Source of the DNA: Melioribacteraceae bacterium | Lineage (GTDB): Bacteria; Bacteroidota; Ignavibacteria; Ignavibacteriales; Melioribacteraceae | NCBI GenBank assembly: GCA_016927595.1 | Contig: JAFGMI010000018.1 | Coordinates: forward strand, 1 to 64,000 | Length of the DNA: 64,000 nucleotides | Direction of reading: 5' to 3' | In this document: piece after piece, positions 8,656-17,545 of the stretch | How positions within the stretch are numbered: position 1 is the stretch's first letter | Layout: the number at the start of each line of letters is the position of its first letter | Position numbers and translations under genes: made by a program | Notes under the pieces: model-generated | What the model saw: only the letters and a program-made list of their open reading frames with translations | The model's database searches: none | Told to the model about the DNA's origin: nothing

Positions 8656-11600
8656 TTAAAATACAACCTTATTCAACTTCTTAACCACGACATGAGTATC
8701 ACGGTTTGGCGCAGTCGGTCCCCAGTAATTAAAGTGATACGAGAACTGACCGTAACCTCCGGCAAGCAGATTCGGTTTAAGATGTGTTCTGGTTAAACTG
8801 TTGTTTCCGCCTGCTCGTTTGTTGCCTCTCTCGGGGGATTTAGGGATTGTGATTGTTCTTTCAACAGTATGATAAACAATACAAACGCCTCTGGGAATTC
8901 TGCTGCTTACAACAGCTCGTGTACAGTAGACCCCGTTATCGTTATAAACTTCCACCCAATCATTATCCCTTATATTTAACTCACGAGCATCTTCTTCGCT
9001 CAACCAGCAGGGCTCACAACCACGAGACAGCGTAAGCATTCTGAGGTTATCCATGTAAGTAGAATGGATGTGCCATTTACCGTGAGGCGTAAGGCAGTTA
9101 AGCGCTTTTGCATCATTGTCTTTCAAAGTTTCTTTTAAGTCGCCGAATACTTCAGGCTTGGGCGATGGTTTGTATGTAGGCAGATGCTCGCCGAACTTTA
9201 TGTACATTTCATTATCGAGATAAAAATGCTGCCTGCCGGTTAATGTTCTCCATGGTACTAATCTTTCTACATTATACGTAAATGCGGAATAAGCTCTGCC
9301 GTTATTCATCAATCCCGACCAAACAGGTGAAGTGTTGTATCTCCTGGGCTGAGCCTGTAAGTCTTTGAAATCCATTCTTACATCTTTGCTGCCCTCAGCT
9401 AAGTCGGATAAAACCAGTCCCGATTTCTCTTCCATAAAATCATAGGCACGTTTGGTTAACTCGCCATTCGTTAATGAAGAAAGATGAAGCACCGCGTTAG
9501 CAGCGGAAATTGCTTCTTTTAATGAGGGATAAATTTTACCATCAATTTTTTCTTTTGGGAAATGATTAGATGATAACATATCATCATAAAAATCCTCGCA
9601 CTTGTAATGATTACCGTGAGCGCCTAATCCGGATTTTTTAATATTATCACCAAGCGAGATATATTTATCGTAAATCTTTGTATAGTCTCTTTCAACAACG
9701 GCAATCTTGTGCATTGTTCTACCGGGTACAGCTTCGCATTCACCGGTGAACCAATCTTTCATTTCGGGTTGTGTAATTTCATCCGCCGAATCGTGTGAAA
9801 GAGGTGCCGTTATGATGTCGGTCTGCGGTTCGTTAAAGTGAGTTTTTGCAAGCTCGCTTGTTTTCTGTGCAACAGCTTTAAAAATTTCCCAATCCGATTT
9901 AGATTCCCAAACCGGAGCTATTGCAGCCGAGAGAGGATGAATAAACGAGTGCATATCTGTACTGTTCAGGTCATCTTTTTCGTACCATGATGCAGCTGGA
10001 AGGACTATATCCGAATATAACGCTGATGAATCCATTCTGAAGTTAAGATCAACTACAAGATCCATTTTGCCTACCGGCGCAACATCGTGCCATTTTAATT
10101 CTTCGGTTATTTCTTCATTATCTTTTGCAATTGTATTGGTATGTGTTCCGAGATAATGCTTGAGCGCATATTCGTGTCCCTTCATACTGCCCGAGATTGC
10201 ATTGCCCCGCCAGATGTACCAAACCCGTGGGAAGTTTACTTCATTATCGGGATCTGCAATTGAATATTCTATTTCTCTATTTTTTAATTTCTCTAATACA
10301 AATTTGTTTATTTCTTCGGGATCATTTGATCCGGCTTCTTTGCTTAACTCTAATGTGTTTTTGTTGAATTGAGGATAAAAAGGCATCCATCCCATACGAA
10401 CAGATTTGAAGATCAAATCGCCCATATGTTTTTTTGTAAGCTCATTATCGGGACCGGTGCTGTATCTTGAAGTAAGTCCGTCATATCGGTATTGGCACGT
10501 ATTTATATAATGCCAGATGGGAGTTTGCTGAAGCCGTGATGGACCGACCCAGTCTTTAGCAAAAGCGATTGCGCCCCAGGAATCGGAAGGAGCTAATTTT
10601 TCCTGTCCAACATAATGATTCAAACCGCCGCCGTTTTTACCGACGCACCCGGTTAACATTAATGCCATAATACCAGCACGGTACATAAGATTATTATGAT
10701 ACCAATGGTTAACGCCCGCTCCTATAATGATCATACATTTACCTTCGGTTGCCTCCGCGGTATTTGCCCATTCCCTTGCATAACTGATCACCGTTTTGGA
10801 ATCGATTCCGGTGAATATTTCCTGCCAGGCTGGAGTGTAAGCGGCATCTTTGTCAGAATAATCATCCGGGTAATCGCCTTCCAGACCACGACTTACACCG
10901 TACTGAGCCATTGTTAAATCGTAAACGGTTGTAATGATTATCTTCTTCCCGTCTTTTGTTTTAATAAATTTTACAGGCACACCACGTTTACGTTTTTGAT
11001 TCAACCCGTATTCAACAAATTCTACTTGTAAGATTTCGTCATTATTATCAATCAAGGAAAGGACAGGATCAAAATGAGAATTGTCGGTTGAATTTTCGTA
11101 TTTCATATTCCAGCCGCCCTGTTTTTTATCCCATCTATGACCGACGCTTCCCTTGGGAACTACAAGTTTGCCGGTTTGTGAATCGATATTAAGAAACTTC
11201 CAATCGCCGTTTGAAATATCTTTGTATTCATCCACTCGGTTTGCACGAACTAACCTGTCCGGTTTATAAACACCGTTATCGTTTTTCAATTCAACCAAAT
11301 AGGGAGAGTCGGTATATTTGTTTACGTAATCAATAAAGTAAGTAGTTTTCTTTTGGTGATGGAATTCATTCAGAATAACGTGAGTCACAGCCATCCAGAA
11401 AGCGCCGTCGCTCCCTGCGTGTAAAGGCACCCACTGGTCGGCATATTTTGCTACCTGGCTAAAATCGGGTGAAAAGACTACCGCTTTAGTTCCGTTGTGA
11501 CGTGATTCGGCAAAGAAGTGGCAATCAGGTGTACGGGTCATATTCAGGTTTGCACCCATCACGGCAATCATTTTAGAGTTGTACCAGTCGGCACTTTCGC

Positions 11601-12264
11601 AAACATCGGTCTGCTCTCCCCAGATTTCGGGAGAGGCGTTCGGCAGGTCGCAGTACCAGTCATAAAAACTTAAGTTGACACCTCCGAACAGTTGTAAAAA
11701 CCTGCTGCCTGCGGCATAACTTAACATCGACATCGCGGGGATAGGTGAGAAACCGATTACTCTGTCAGGACCATATTTTTTAGCTGTATAAATATTTGCA
11801 GCGGCAATAATTTCAAGAACTTCGTCCCAGCTAGTTCTTCTGAAACCTCCCTTACCCCGGGCTTTCTGATACTCTTTCCTTCTTCCAGGATTGTTTTGCA
11901 TATTTTCCCAGGCTTTCAGCGGATCACCGGTTTTTAATTTTTCTTCACGATAAGCATCTATCAATGCGCCTCTGACTAAAGGATATTTGATTCTGAGCGG
12001 ACTGTATAAGTACCATGAAAAAGAGATGCCACGCTGGCAACCGCGCGGTTCATAGGGAGGAAGAGAACTTTCGAGTAGGGGATAATCCAGTTGCTGAGTT
12101 TCCCACACTACTATTCCGTCTTTAACATGAATCTGCCATGAACAGCCGCCCGTACAATTAACTCCATGAGTGCTTCTCACAATTCTGTCATGTTGAAAAC
12201 GGTTGCGGTAAAATTCTTCCCATTTTCTTGTATCTGGTGAAATAATATCTTTTATCCAGCTCAT
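8656..12264 (-). CDS. narG: Respiratory nitrate reductase alpha subunit (Mo-bis-MGD)
   Basis: The 1202-residue catalytic subunit is close to E. coli NarG (1247). The N-terminal FS0 cluster signature [11 protein letters not shown] with a later GCQRG supplies the His-Cys3 ligands. The segment [19 protein letters not shown] contains the Asp that coordinates Mo in the family. The N-terminus ([18 protein letters not shown]) has no twin-arginine signal, so this is the cytoplasm-facing NarG type and not the outward-facing archaeal type. The enzyme reduces nitrate to nitrite with electrons from the quinol pool. It lies 26 bases downstream of the cytochrome c gene. Confidence 0.98.
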   Translation of the reverse strand: MSWIKDIISPDTRKWEEFYRNRFQHDRIVRSTHGVNCTGGCSWQIHVKDGIVVWETQQLDYPLLESSLPPYEPRGCQRGISFSWYLYSPLRIKYPLVRGALIDAYREEKLKTGDPLKAWENMQNNPGRRKEYQKARGKGGFRRTSWDEVLEIIAAANIYTAKKYGPDRVIGFSPIPAMSMLSYAAGSRFLQLFGGVNLSFYDWYCDLPNASPEIWGEQTDVCESADWYNSKMIAVMGANLNMTRTPDCHFFAESRHNGTKAVVFSPDFSQVAKYADQWVPLHAGSDGAFWMAVTHVILNEFHHQKKTTYFIDYVNKYTDSPYLVELKNDNGVYKPDRLVRANRVDEYKDISNGDWKFLNIDSQTGKLVVPKGSVGHRWDKKQGGWNMKYENSTDNSHFDPVLSLIDNNDEILQVEFVEYGLNQKRKRGVPVKFIKTKDGKKIIITTVYDLTMAQYGVSRGLEGDYPDDYSDKDAAYTPAWQEIFTGIDSKTVISYAREWANTAEATEGKCMIIIGAGVNHWYHNNLMYRAGIMALMLTGCVGKNGGGLNHYVGQEKLAPSDSWGAIAFAKDWVGPSRLQQTPIWHYINTCQYRYDGLTSRYSTGPDNELTKKHMGDLIFKSVRMGWMPFYPQFNKNTLELSKEAGSNDPEEINKFVLEKLKNREIEYSIADPDNEVNFPRVWYIWRGNAISGSMKGHEYALKHYLGTHTNTIAKDNEEITEELKWHDVAPVGKMDLVVDLNFRMDSSALYSDIVLPAASWYEKDDLNSTDMHSFIHPLSAAIAPVWESKSDWEIFKAVAQKTSELAKTHFNEPQTDIITAPLSHDSADEITQPEMKDWFTGECEAVPGRTMHKIAVVERDYTKIYDKYISLGDNIKKSGLGAHGNHYKCEDFYDDMLSSNHFPKEKIDGKIYPSLKEAISAANAVLHLSSLTNGELTKRAYDFMEEKSGLVLSDLAEGSKDVRMDFKDLQAQPRRYNTSPVWSGLMNNGRAYSAFTYNVERLVPWRTLTGRQHFYLDNEMYIKFGEHLPTYKPSPKPEVFGDLKETLKDNDAKALNCLTPHGKWHIHSTYMDNLRMLTLSRGCEPCWLSEEDARELNIRDNDWVEVYNDNGVYCTRAVVSSRIPRGVCIVYHTVERTITIPKSPERGNKRAGGNNSLTRTHLKPNLLAGGYGQFSYHFNYWGPTAPNRDTHVVVKKLNKVVF

Positions 12265-12290
12265 ATATTCACTTATAATTTTATGAAGAA

Positions 12291-13112
12291 TTAATGAAAC
12301 GAATTAACGCTTATTTTTTTTACACGTCTCCAGTTAAAAAGTAACAGGACAAAGGCAATGTTCAGTCCGAAAAGGGAGACGGCTAAAAAGCTTATATCCA
12401 CAGCAGCACCGGCATTGTTACCTGAGTTAGTTTTATCAGCCTGGTGCAGGAAAGCAATAATGTCTTTTACTTCAGAATCCTCCAGGGGCTTTTGTGCATA
12501 ACTGTTTGCCATTGCAGGGAACGGAGGAGTCCGGATTATACCGTCAATTCCCGCTGCACTCAGTCTCGAGAATGCATTTGATAAGTCTTTTGCAAGCATT
12601 CCGCCGCTAAAAACATCTGGCATCTGAACATTATGACAAATAACACATGGCGCTCCGCCTTTTGCGAACTGTGTAGTTCCTTCAAACAAAGCTTTGCCTC
12701 TACGAATATTAATGTCAGTAATACTTGCAGCATCAAAAATCTGCTTTGGTGTTCTTAAATTGGGATTAGCCGGATCCGGACTGTTAATTGAGATGTAATC
12801 AATAACCGATTTTATTTCGGTTTCATTTAAAGGCTGGTCTGGCATTATAACTTTATTATTCTCTTCAAAAACGGAAACTGCAAGAGAGTCACCTGCATTA
12901 ATTAAACTTTGCGAGGATTTAATAAATTTAACAAGCCATTGTTCATCGCGTATTTGGGTAATATTTGCCAAATCGGGACCGACACGCTTCCCTTCTCCTA
13001 TCGTGTGACATGCAGTACATTTTTCTTGAAAAATTTTCTCACCGGAGAATTGTGCATATATATTCGCCGCTAGTATTAAAAACATAATACAAAATGAAGC
13101 AGACCATTTCAT
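12291..13112 (-). CDS. Membrane-anchored diheme cytochrome c (NarC-like) of the nar operon
   Basis: The protein has about 273 residues. A signal peptide (to about residue 21, ending YAQ) is followed by two heme-c motifs, CTACH at 32-36 and CVICH at about 156-160, with VIMPDQPL and later Met residues as possible distal ligands. A C-terminal membrane helix precedes an Arg/Lys tail (NWRRVKK). An upstream TTG at 13124 is an alternative start, but ATG at 13112 begins at the signal peptide. It is the first gene of the nar operon, the place held by the diheme NarC in the Thermus thermophilus narCGHJIK operon. It is probably a periplasmic electron carrier or NarI partner. The heme motifs are certain; the NarC role is inferred from gene order. 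Confidence 0.88.
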   Translation of the reverse strand: MKWSASFCIMFLILAANIYAQFSGEKIFQEKCTACHTIGEGKRVGPDLANITQIRDEQWLVKFIKSSQSLINAGDSLAVSVFEENNKVIMPDQPLNETEIKSVIDYISINSPDPANPNLRTPKQIFDAASITDINIRRGKALFEGTTQFAKGGAPCVICHNVQMPDVFSGGMLAKDLSNAFSRLSAAGIDGIIRTPPFPAMANSYAQKPLEDSEVKDIIAFLHQADKTNSGNNAGAAVDISFLAVSLFGLNIAFVLLLFNWRRVKKISVNSFH

Positions 13113-13514
13113 ATGAGTTACCAATGAATTATCAAAGAAGTTAATTCAATAAACAAATGTGGTTTCAAAATATAATCAGAACTAAAATTCTGTTTTACAT
13201 TATAATAATACTTTTATTGATAGAAGTCAAAAAAAATATCACATTAAATAAAATTATGCCTCGGTTTTCTGGATTACTTAAATTACAGGACAAAACCAAA
13301 TAACTGTGAAATAACTAATACCCGCAGATCCGTGCAGAATATTAGTGGTTTTTGCATATTTAACTGTAACCCGGAATGAGAATTGCTTGTATATTTATCT
13401 GCTGCGGGATATTGAATGATGACTCTTTTGCAGAGAAAAGAATACTTTAGTTATGGAAGTTTTACTTGTATCAAAGTTCAACACTGTAATAAAGAGCAGC
13501 TTTCCCCGGTCTAA
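13113..13514 (-). other. Gene-free region: nar operon promoter
   Basis: These 402 bases contain no convincing coding frame. The stretch nearest the cytochrome c gene is very AT-rich and holds the FNR-type box at 13217-13230 and a TATAAT-like hexamer on the minus strand (13199-13204). The distal half (about 13250-13514) shows no terminator I can recognise for the DUF3943 gene that ends at 13515. Confidence 0.6.
13217..13230 (-). promoter_or_regulatory. FNR/CRP-superfamily binding box upstream of the nar operon
   Basis: TTGATAGAAGTCAA matches the FNR consensus TTGAT-N4-ATCAA in nine of ten defined positions. It lies 105 bases upstream of the cytochrome c start. A TATAAT hexamer on the minus strand (13199-13204) is about 22 bases downstream of the box centre, nearer than the classical class II spacing. 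An oxygen- or NO-responsive CRP/FNR-family activator is therefore expected, but the exact promoter is not settled. Confidence 0.6.
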
Positions 13515-14936
13515 TTAAATAGAATACTTCACATACAACCTTAGTGCGGTATTTGAACTTATGTAATCCGGATACTTTTCATATTCGCCGTACCTTTCGT
13601 AAAGAAGAAATTCCAACCCGAGAGAGGCTTTGTCATAAACAGATTTACTTATTCCTGTTATCAACAATCCGACAAATTCTTCCCCTTTCGCTCCGCTTAC
13701 CGTATGCAGCCAGTATCTTTTATAGTTGGAATAAATCTCTAATGAATTTGCTGCTATAATCCTAATCCCAATTTTAGCACTAGCTCCGGGACCAAAATTA
13801 TAATCCTTCCCTTCATAGTTAGAATATTTTGAATTTGTGCCTCCCATTATTATTGCCGAAAGTCCCAAGTAATTTTCCATTTTTGTTTTATCCGAAAAAT
13901 CGATTGTATTTATTATCTGACCCGTTACGCTTGTTGCTGTTAACTGATATACATCGTTGAGGAGGATATCAATTTCTTTATAAAGACCGAAAATGTTTCT
14001 GGAACTTTTAAACAGTTTAAACTTGCCGTCAAAAAGGACACCGCTTGCAAGAATACCTACAATATCATCACCTTCCGCAATGCTGTACTCGGCATGTAGC
14101 GAAAAATAGTCGAATGGCTTTTTATGGGCATCCACATCGAATTGGTTTCCATATATAAGATTTCCTCTTAAAGTTGCATAAGTTTTCCGATTATCAAAAT
14201 CGCGGTCTAAAAAAACATTATGGACTCCCGTGGAAAAAACGAAAGTAAATTCTGACCTTTCGTTTGAATTACCACTCCTCCACATTTTCCCTGAAATCAT
14301 TCTATTAAATCCCTGCATCGGATTAATCAATGACGATGAGAACTCTCTCAAAAACCTTTCAAAACCGGATGTACTCTCATCTATGATAAGGTTAGATACC
14401 CTGTTTGATATTTCTCCCAGGGTTATGCCGCTTATTGACGTATTTATAAGGTCATTAAAAGAAGGCGGCTCTCTTTCCATAAAATATTCCCACATAAGGC
14501 TGCCGGAAATTGTGTATGGAATCGATTCCCAAAAACTTAGCCCGTTGGATCTGGCGGCATTAAAATAATTCGATCCGTGGAAGGGATGAAAAAACTGATT
14601 CATCAAAAATCTGTCGTTATCCCAGACAAATCCAGTTTTCAAATTATTTTCCATTGTCGCCCAGCTTATATCTGCAAAACCCTCTTTCGAAATGAACTTA
14701 CTGTAAGACCATACTGTAATATTCAATCCGAATATTTCCACGGCAGGCAGCCAATAATTTTTACCGTTTTTATTAACATCTGATGAGGCTTCGTCTTGAT
14801 TTTTTTTGAAAGATGAAAATTCCCCGGGAAGATTACCATAAGTATCATTCTGTGCAGAATTATTGCTGCACAAAAGAAGAAATACTATAAATGCTACTAA
14901 CGTAATCCGAAATTTTTTATTAAGGCATATTTTCAT
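13515..14936 (-). CDS. DUF3943 domain protein, probable outer-membrane-associated
   Basis: The 473-residue secreted protein has a signal peptide ending near SNNSAQ. The region around residues 110-190 has the DUF3943 pattern: NQFFHPFHGSNYFNAAR, then SFWESIPYTISGSLMWEY and PSFNDLINTSISGITLGE. The C-terminal half is rich in alternating aromatic and polar strands, and the last residues (RLYVKYSI) suit a beta-barrel end. The function of DUF3943 is not established. As last gene of the MMPL module, directly after the barrel gene, it may be an accessory outer-membrane component. Confidence 0.75.
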   Translation of the reverse strand: MKICLNKKFRITLVAFIVFLLLCSNNSAQNDTYGNLPGEFSSFKKNQDEASSDVNKNGKNYWLPAVEIFGLNITVWSYSKFISKEGFADISWATMENNLKTGFVWDNDRFLMNQFFHPFHGSNYFNAARSNGLSFWESIPYTISGSLMWEYFMEREPPSFNDLINTSISGITLGEISNRVSNLIIDESTSGFERFLREFSSSLINPMQGFNRMISGKMWRSGNSNERSEFTFVFSTGVHNVFLDRDFDNRKTYATLRGNLIYGNQFDVDAHKKPFDYFSLHAEYSIAEGDDIVGILASGVLFDGKFKLFKSSRNIFGLYKEIDILLNDVYQLTATSVTGQIINTIDFSDKTKMENYLGLSAIIMGGTNSKYSNYEGKDYNFGPGASAKIGIRIIAANSLEIYSNYKRYWLHTVSGAKGEEFVGLLITGISKSVYDKASLGLEFLLYERYGEYEKYPDYISSNTALRLYVKYSI

Positions 14937-14957
14937 CTTCCCTTCATCCTTATTTGA

Positions 14958-16190
14958 CTAAAAACTGTATTTTAATTTTGTGTAAACCATATCGTTCTTG
15001 TCGTATCTCCCGAACTGACCTTCATTCCCGATAAATAAATTTGCGCCTAACATTATTTGAAAACCGTCGACAAAATCATACGTTACCTTCGGACGAATAA
15101 GAGCATCGCGGTCATTCAAACCGATGTAGGAGAACAATTCCACATTCACTGTTTCCCGTAAAAAATCCATTGTTGCTAAAAAAGTGATAGTATTTTCAAA
15201 TTCATCGTTAATTAAATAATCATCGTAATCCATAACTGCCTGCTGAATGAACTGGCTGCTTAATTTTAAGTCGCCGATCGTATAGTCGATACCGACCAGA
15301 TAATGAATGTAATCTTTTTCAACAACTCCTTCATCAAGAGCCGGATTAATAGACTGAAAATTTTTACCTGTATAGTATGCGCCTTCACCTCTTAAAACTA
15401 ATGGTCCGAGAGTAGTGCTGAAACTTCCGCCCAATGTTGTTAAGCGATGATGTTCGGGCTTAAGCACAACTGAATCAACTATTCCAACATTTTGATTTAT
15501 TATTTTTTCAGAATGAAAAGCCGGGTCATCATCCCATGAATAAGCCGCCATTAATTCAAAATCGATTGCAGAAGAAAGCAGCGAGTATTTAGCAAAAATT
15601 TCACTGTTGCCTAGTTTATCTTTTACATCTGTATTTGAATAATCAACACTATACGGCAAAAGATATTCCGGCTGCAGACTCCAGATTGAACTATGATCGG
15701 GCATTTGAGTTGATGTAAAGACCGGAATCCATACTAATTCAAAAGTGCTGTTGTCAAGATAGTAATTGAATCTGAGAGCAGTAACGCCGACGCGTATTTC
15801 ATTAAAATCGGGGAGAAGGAATTCGCGCATATCTTTAGGTGAAACTATATCTGTAATGAATACGCCGTCGGCTTTTCCCCAAATTATTTGCTGCTTACCT
15901 ATCCGTATATCGAAAGAATCGAAATATAAATCCAGGTATGCCTGTCTGATTCCCAATTCAAGTTTCTCGTCCGAGTAGTGGTACAGAAAAGGATTTACTT
16001 TGAAATAAACATCACCTCTGCTGTGTTCAATATTCAGATCGAAAGTGTTTTGAATTACAGAGTATTCGCTCTCACCGGTTGTTAACGCACCGAGGTAGGT
16101 CCTTGCATAACCGCTCAAAGATAAATCCTGTGCCTTACCAATGGTAACCGATAAAAATATTAATGGAATTATTATTTTTTTCACTAACAT
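14958..16190 (-). CDS. Outer-membrane beta-barrel protein of the MMPL/LolA-like module
   Basis: The 410-residue protein has an N-terminal signal peptide (ending GKAQ) and long alternating strands, and ends in an aromatic residue (KLKYSF), as outer-membrane barrels do. A motif GKQQIIWGKADGVFITDIV followed by PKD (about residues 98-119) resembles the alginate-porin/DUF1302-like barrel family. The same layout (GK-x4-WGK-x3-F, then V-x-P, then KD) occurs in the barrel at 54745-56025. It is separated from the LolA-like gene by a single base, which argues that the two work together. Proposed role: outer-membrane acceptor or export channel for whatever the permease and LolA-like protein handle. Confidence 0.75.
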   Translation of the reverse strand: MLVKKIIIPLIFLSVTIGKAQDLSLSGYARTYLGALTTGESEYSVIQNTFDLNIEHSRGDVYFKVNPFLYHYSDEKLELGIRQAYLDLYFDSFDIRIGKQQIIWGKADGVFITDIVSPKDMREFLLPDFNEIRVGVTALRFNYYLDNSTFELVWIPVFTSTQMPDHSSIWSLQPEYLLPYSVDYSNTDVKDKLGNSEIFAKYSLLSSAIDFELMAAYSWDDDPAFHSEKIINQNVGIVDSVVLKPEHHRLTTLGGSFSTTLGPLVLRGEGAYYTGKNFQSINPALDEGVVEKDYIHYLVGIDYTIGDLKLSSQFIQQAVMDYDDYLINDEFENTITFLATMDFLRETVNVELFSYIGLNDRDALIRPKVTYDFVDGFQIMLGANLFIGNEGQFGRYDKNDMVYTKLKYSF

Positions 16191-16191
16191 T

Positions 16192-16977
16192 TTATATGCC
16201 TCTTTTCATCATTCTTTCGGTAAACATACCGTCATCAAGACCGGTATTTATATTTACATTTTTCAGAATCATAATAGTTTTATGATCTTTCTGGATATTG
16301 TGCATTACCGAATGAGTTATCACCCAGTAGCCGTCAATTTTATCGTACTTCTCAACGGTAAGATTTTTCAGATGCTCGTCGTCTTCATCGTAGAATTCCT
16401 TTTTAAGACCGATCCATTTATCTTTAATTATCCAGGTTATGGTGCGCGAATACATATAATCATCTTCTATGGGGATGCTTTCAACAACGTAACATTCCTC
16501 ACCACCGAAAGTCTCTTCACGCAAAAGTTTATGAGTATCTTCCGAAGGATGACGATCGCCGAGATCATCATATGTAAAATCCGAGCCCATGAAGTAATCG
16601 CTTTTGCTGTCACTGGAAATTCTTTTAGTTTTTTTTAGGGCGGGCAGATAAATCCACTGGTCGTCATCACGTCCCTCTTCCTCATAGCTCCAATTCATAA
16701 ACGAGGTATTCCTCACGTCGGCAGGTGAAAGGAAGAACATAATATTTTTTTCTTCTTCACCGAAATCTTTGCTGAACTGTTGTATTTCGCGCACTCTTTC
16801 ATCACCGCGCGAATTAATAAGTGTCATAGTTAAATCTGATTTTGAATCATCGCCGGTCGGACGATAATAAACGTTTTCGATAATCTTTCGTCCGGTTAAA
16901 TTTTCCTGGGCAAATATGCTCAGACTAAATAATACCCCGGTTAAAAGTGTCAGTGTTATTACATTTCCGAGTTTCAT
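16192..16977 (-). CDS. LolA-like outer-membrane lipoprotein-sorting family protein
   Basis: The 261-residue periplasmic protein has a signal peptide ending IFAQ and the COG2834/LolA_like pattern: an N-terminal R-K-I-I-E-N-V-Y helix, strands with IMFFLSPADVRNTSFMNW and DQWIYLPALKKTKRI, and the acidic GSDFTYDDLG segment. Family members have a LolA/LolB-type half-barrel that carries a lipidated or hydrophobic ligand. It lies between YtfJ-like and barrel genes in a tight operon with an MMPL permease. A paralogous protein at 53937-54674 occupies the same place in the ABC module. Confidence 0.85.
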   Translation of the reverse strand: MKLGNVITLTLLTGVLFSLSIFAQENLTGRKIIENVYYRPTGDDSKSDLTMTLINSRGDERVREIQQFSKDFGEEEKNIMFFLSPADVRNTSFMNWSYEEEGRDDDQWIYLPALKKTKRISSDSKSDYFMGSDFTYDDLGDRHPSEDTHKLLREETFGGEECYVVESIPIEDDYMYSRTITWIIKDKWIGLKKEFYDEDDEHLKNLTVEKYDKIDGYWVITHSVMHNIQKDHKTIMILKNVNINTGLDDGMFTERMMKRGI

Positions 16978-16978
16978 T

Positions 16979-17545
16979 TTAAAATTCCTCCTTGTTTATT
17001 TCACTTTCAATTATTTTCAATAAATCATTTCCAGAATCTTCATTAAGTTTTTCGTTGAAGAAGTAAATTACTGAGCCGGATTTATCAGTAATAATTATAT
17101 TCGGATTGTCTTTGGATAATATCCATCCATTTAAAAGAACCGCATCCTTATCAAGCACATAGGTTTTAGTTTTATCAACCTCAGCTTTTGTTTTTACTTT
17201 TCCCTCGATAATAGCATCGGGGATCCATGTAGCCTTAGTATTAATAATTAATGTAACTTTCATCAATTCAGTAGAATACCCTGTCCTGTCAATTATATCC
17301 AGCAGCGGTTCAACATCATTTTGCTGATCTGGAGCTACGTAAAAAACCACGTTTAGTTGATTTATGAGATCCGAGCTTTTCCATTCCATACCGTTAAAAC
17401 TGCCACCATTGTCTCCGCTTAAATTTACTGCCGGAAGTGTTTTCCCGACTTCGATTTGTGCGTTCACCGATACTGTTGCAAACAGACAAACCATCAGATA
17501 CGGATGGATTGTTCTGAAGCTTTTCATCATTCTATTAATCCTCAT
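16979..17545 (-). CDS. YtfJ-like secreted thioredoxin-fold protein lacking CxxC
   Basis: The 188-residue protein has a signal peptide (ending VNAQ) and then a sequence with the YtfJ layout: VGKTLPAVNL, a VVFYVAPD strand, VTLIINTKATWIPDAII, TYVLDKDAVLLNGWIL and IIITDKSGSVIYFFNEKL. The fold is thioredoxin-like, but the protein has no redox-active CxxC pair. The function of YtfJ is not well established. The start at 17545 is preceded by AAAGGA, and the gene overlaps the MMPL stop by 11 bases, so it belongs to that operon. The assignment rests on pattern similarity that I recognise by eye. Confidence 0.65.
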   Translation of the reverse strand: MRINRMMKSFRTIHPYLMVCLFATVSVNAQIEVGKTLPAVNLSGDNGGSFNGMEWKSSDLINQLNVVFYVAPDQQNDVEPLLDIIDRTGYSTELMKVTLIINTKATWIPDAIIEGKVKTKAEVDKTKTYVLDKDAVLLNGWILSKDNPNIIITDKSGSVIYFFNEKLNEDSGNDLLKIIESEINKEEF

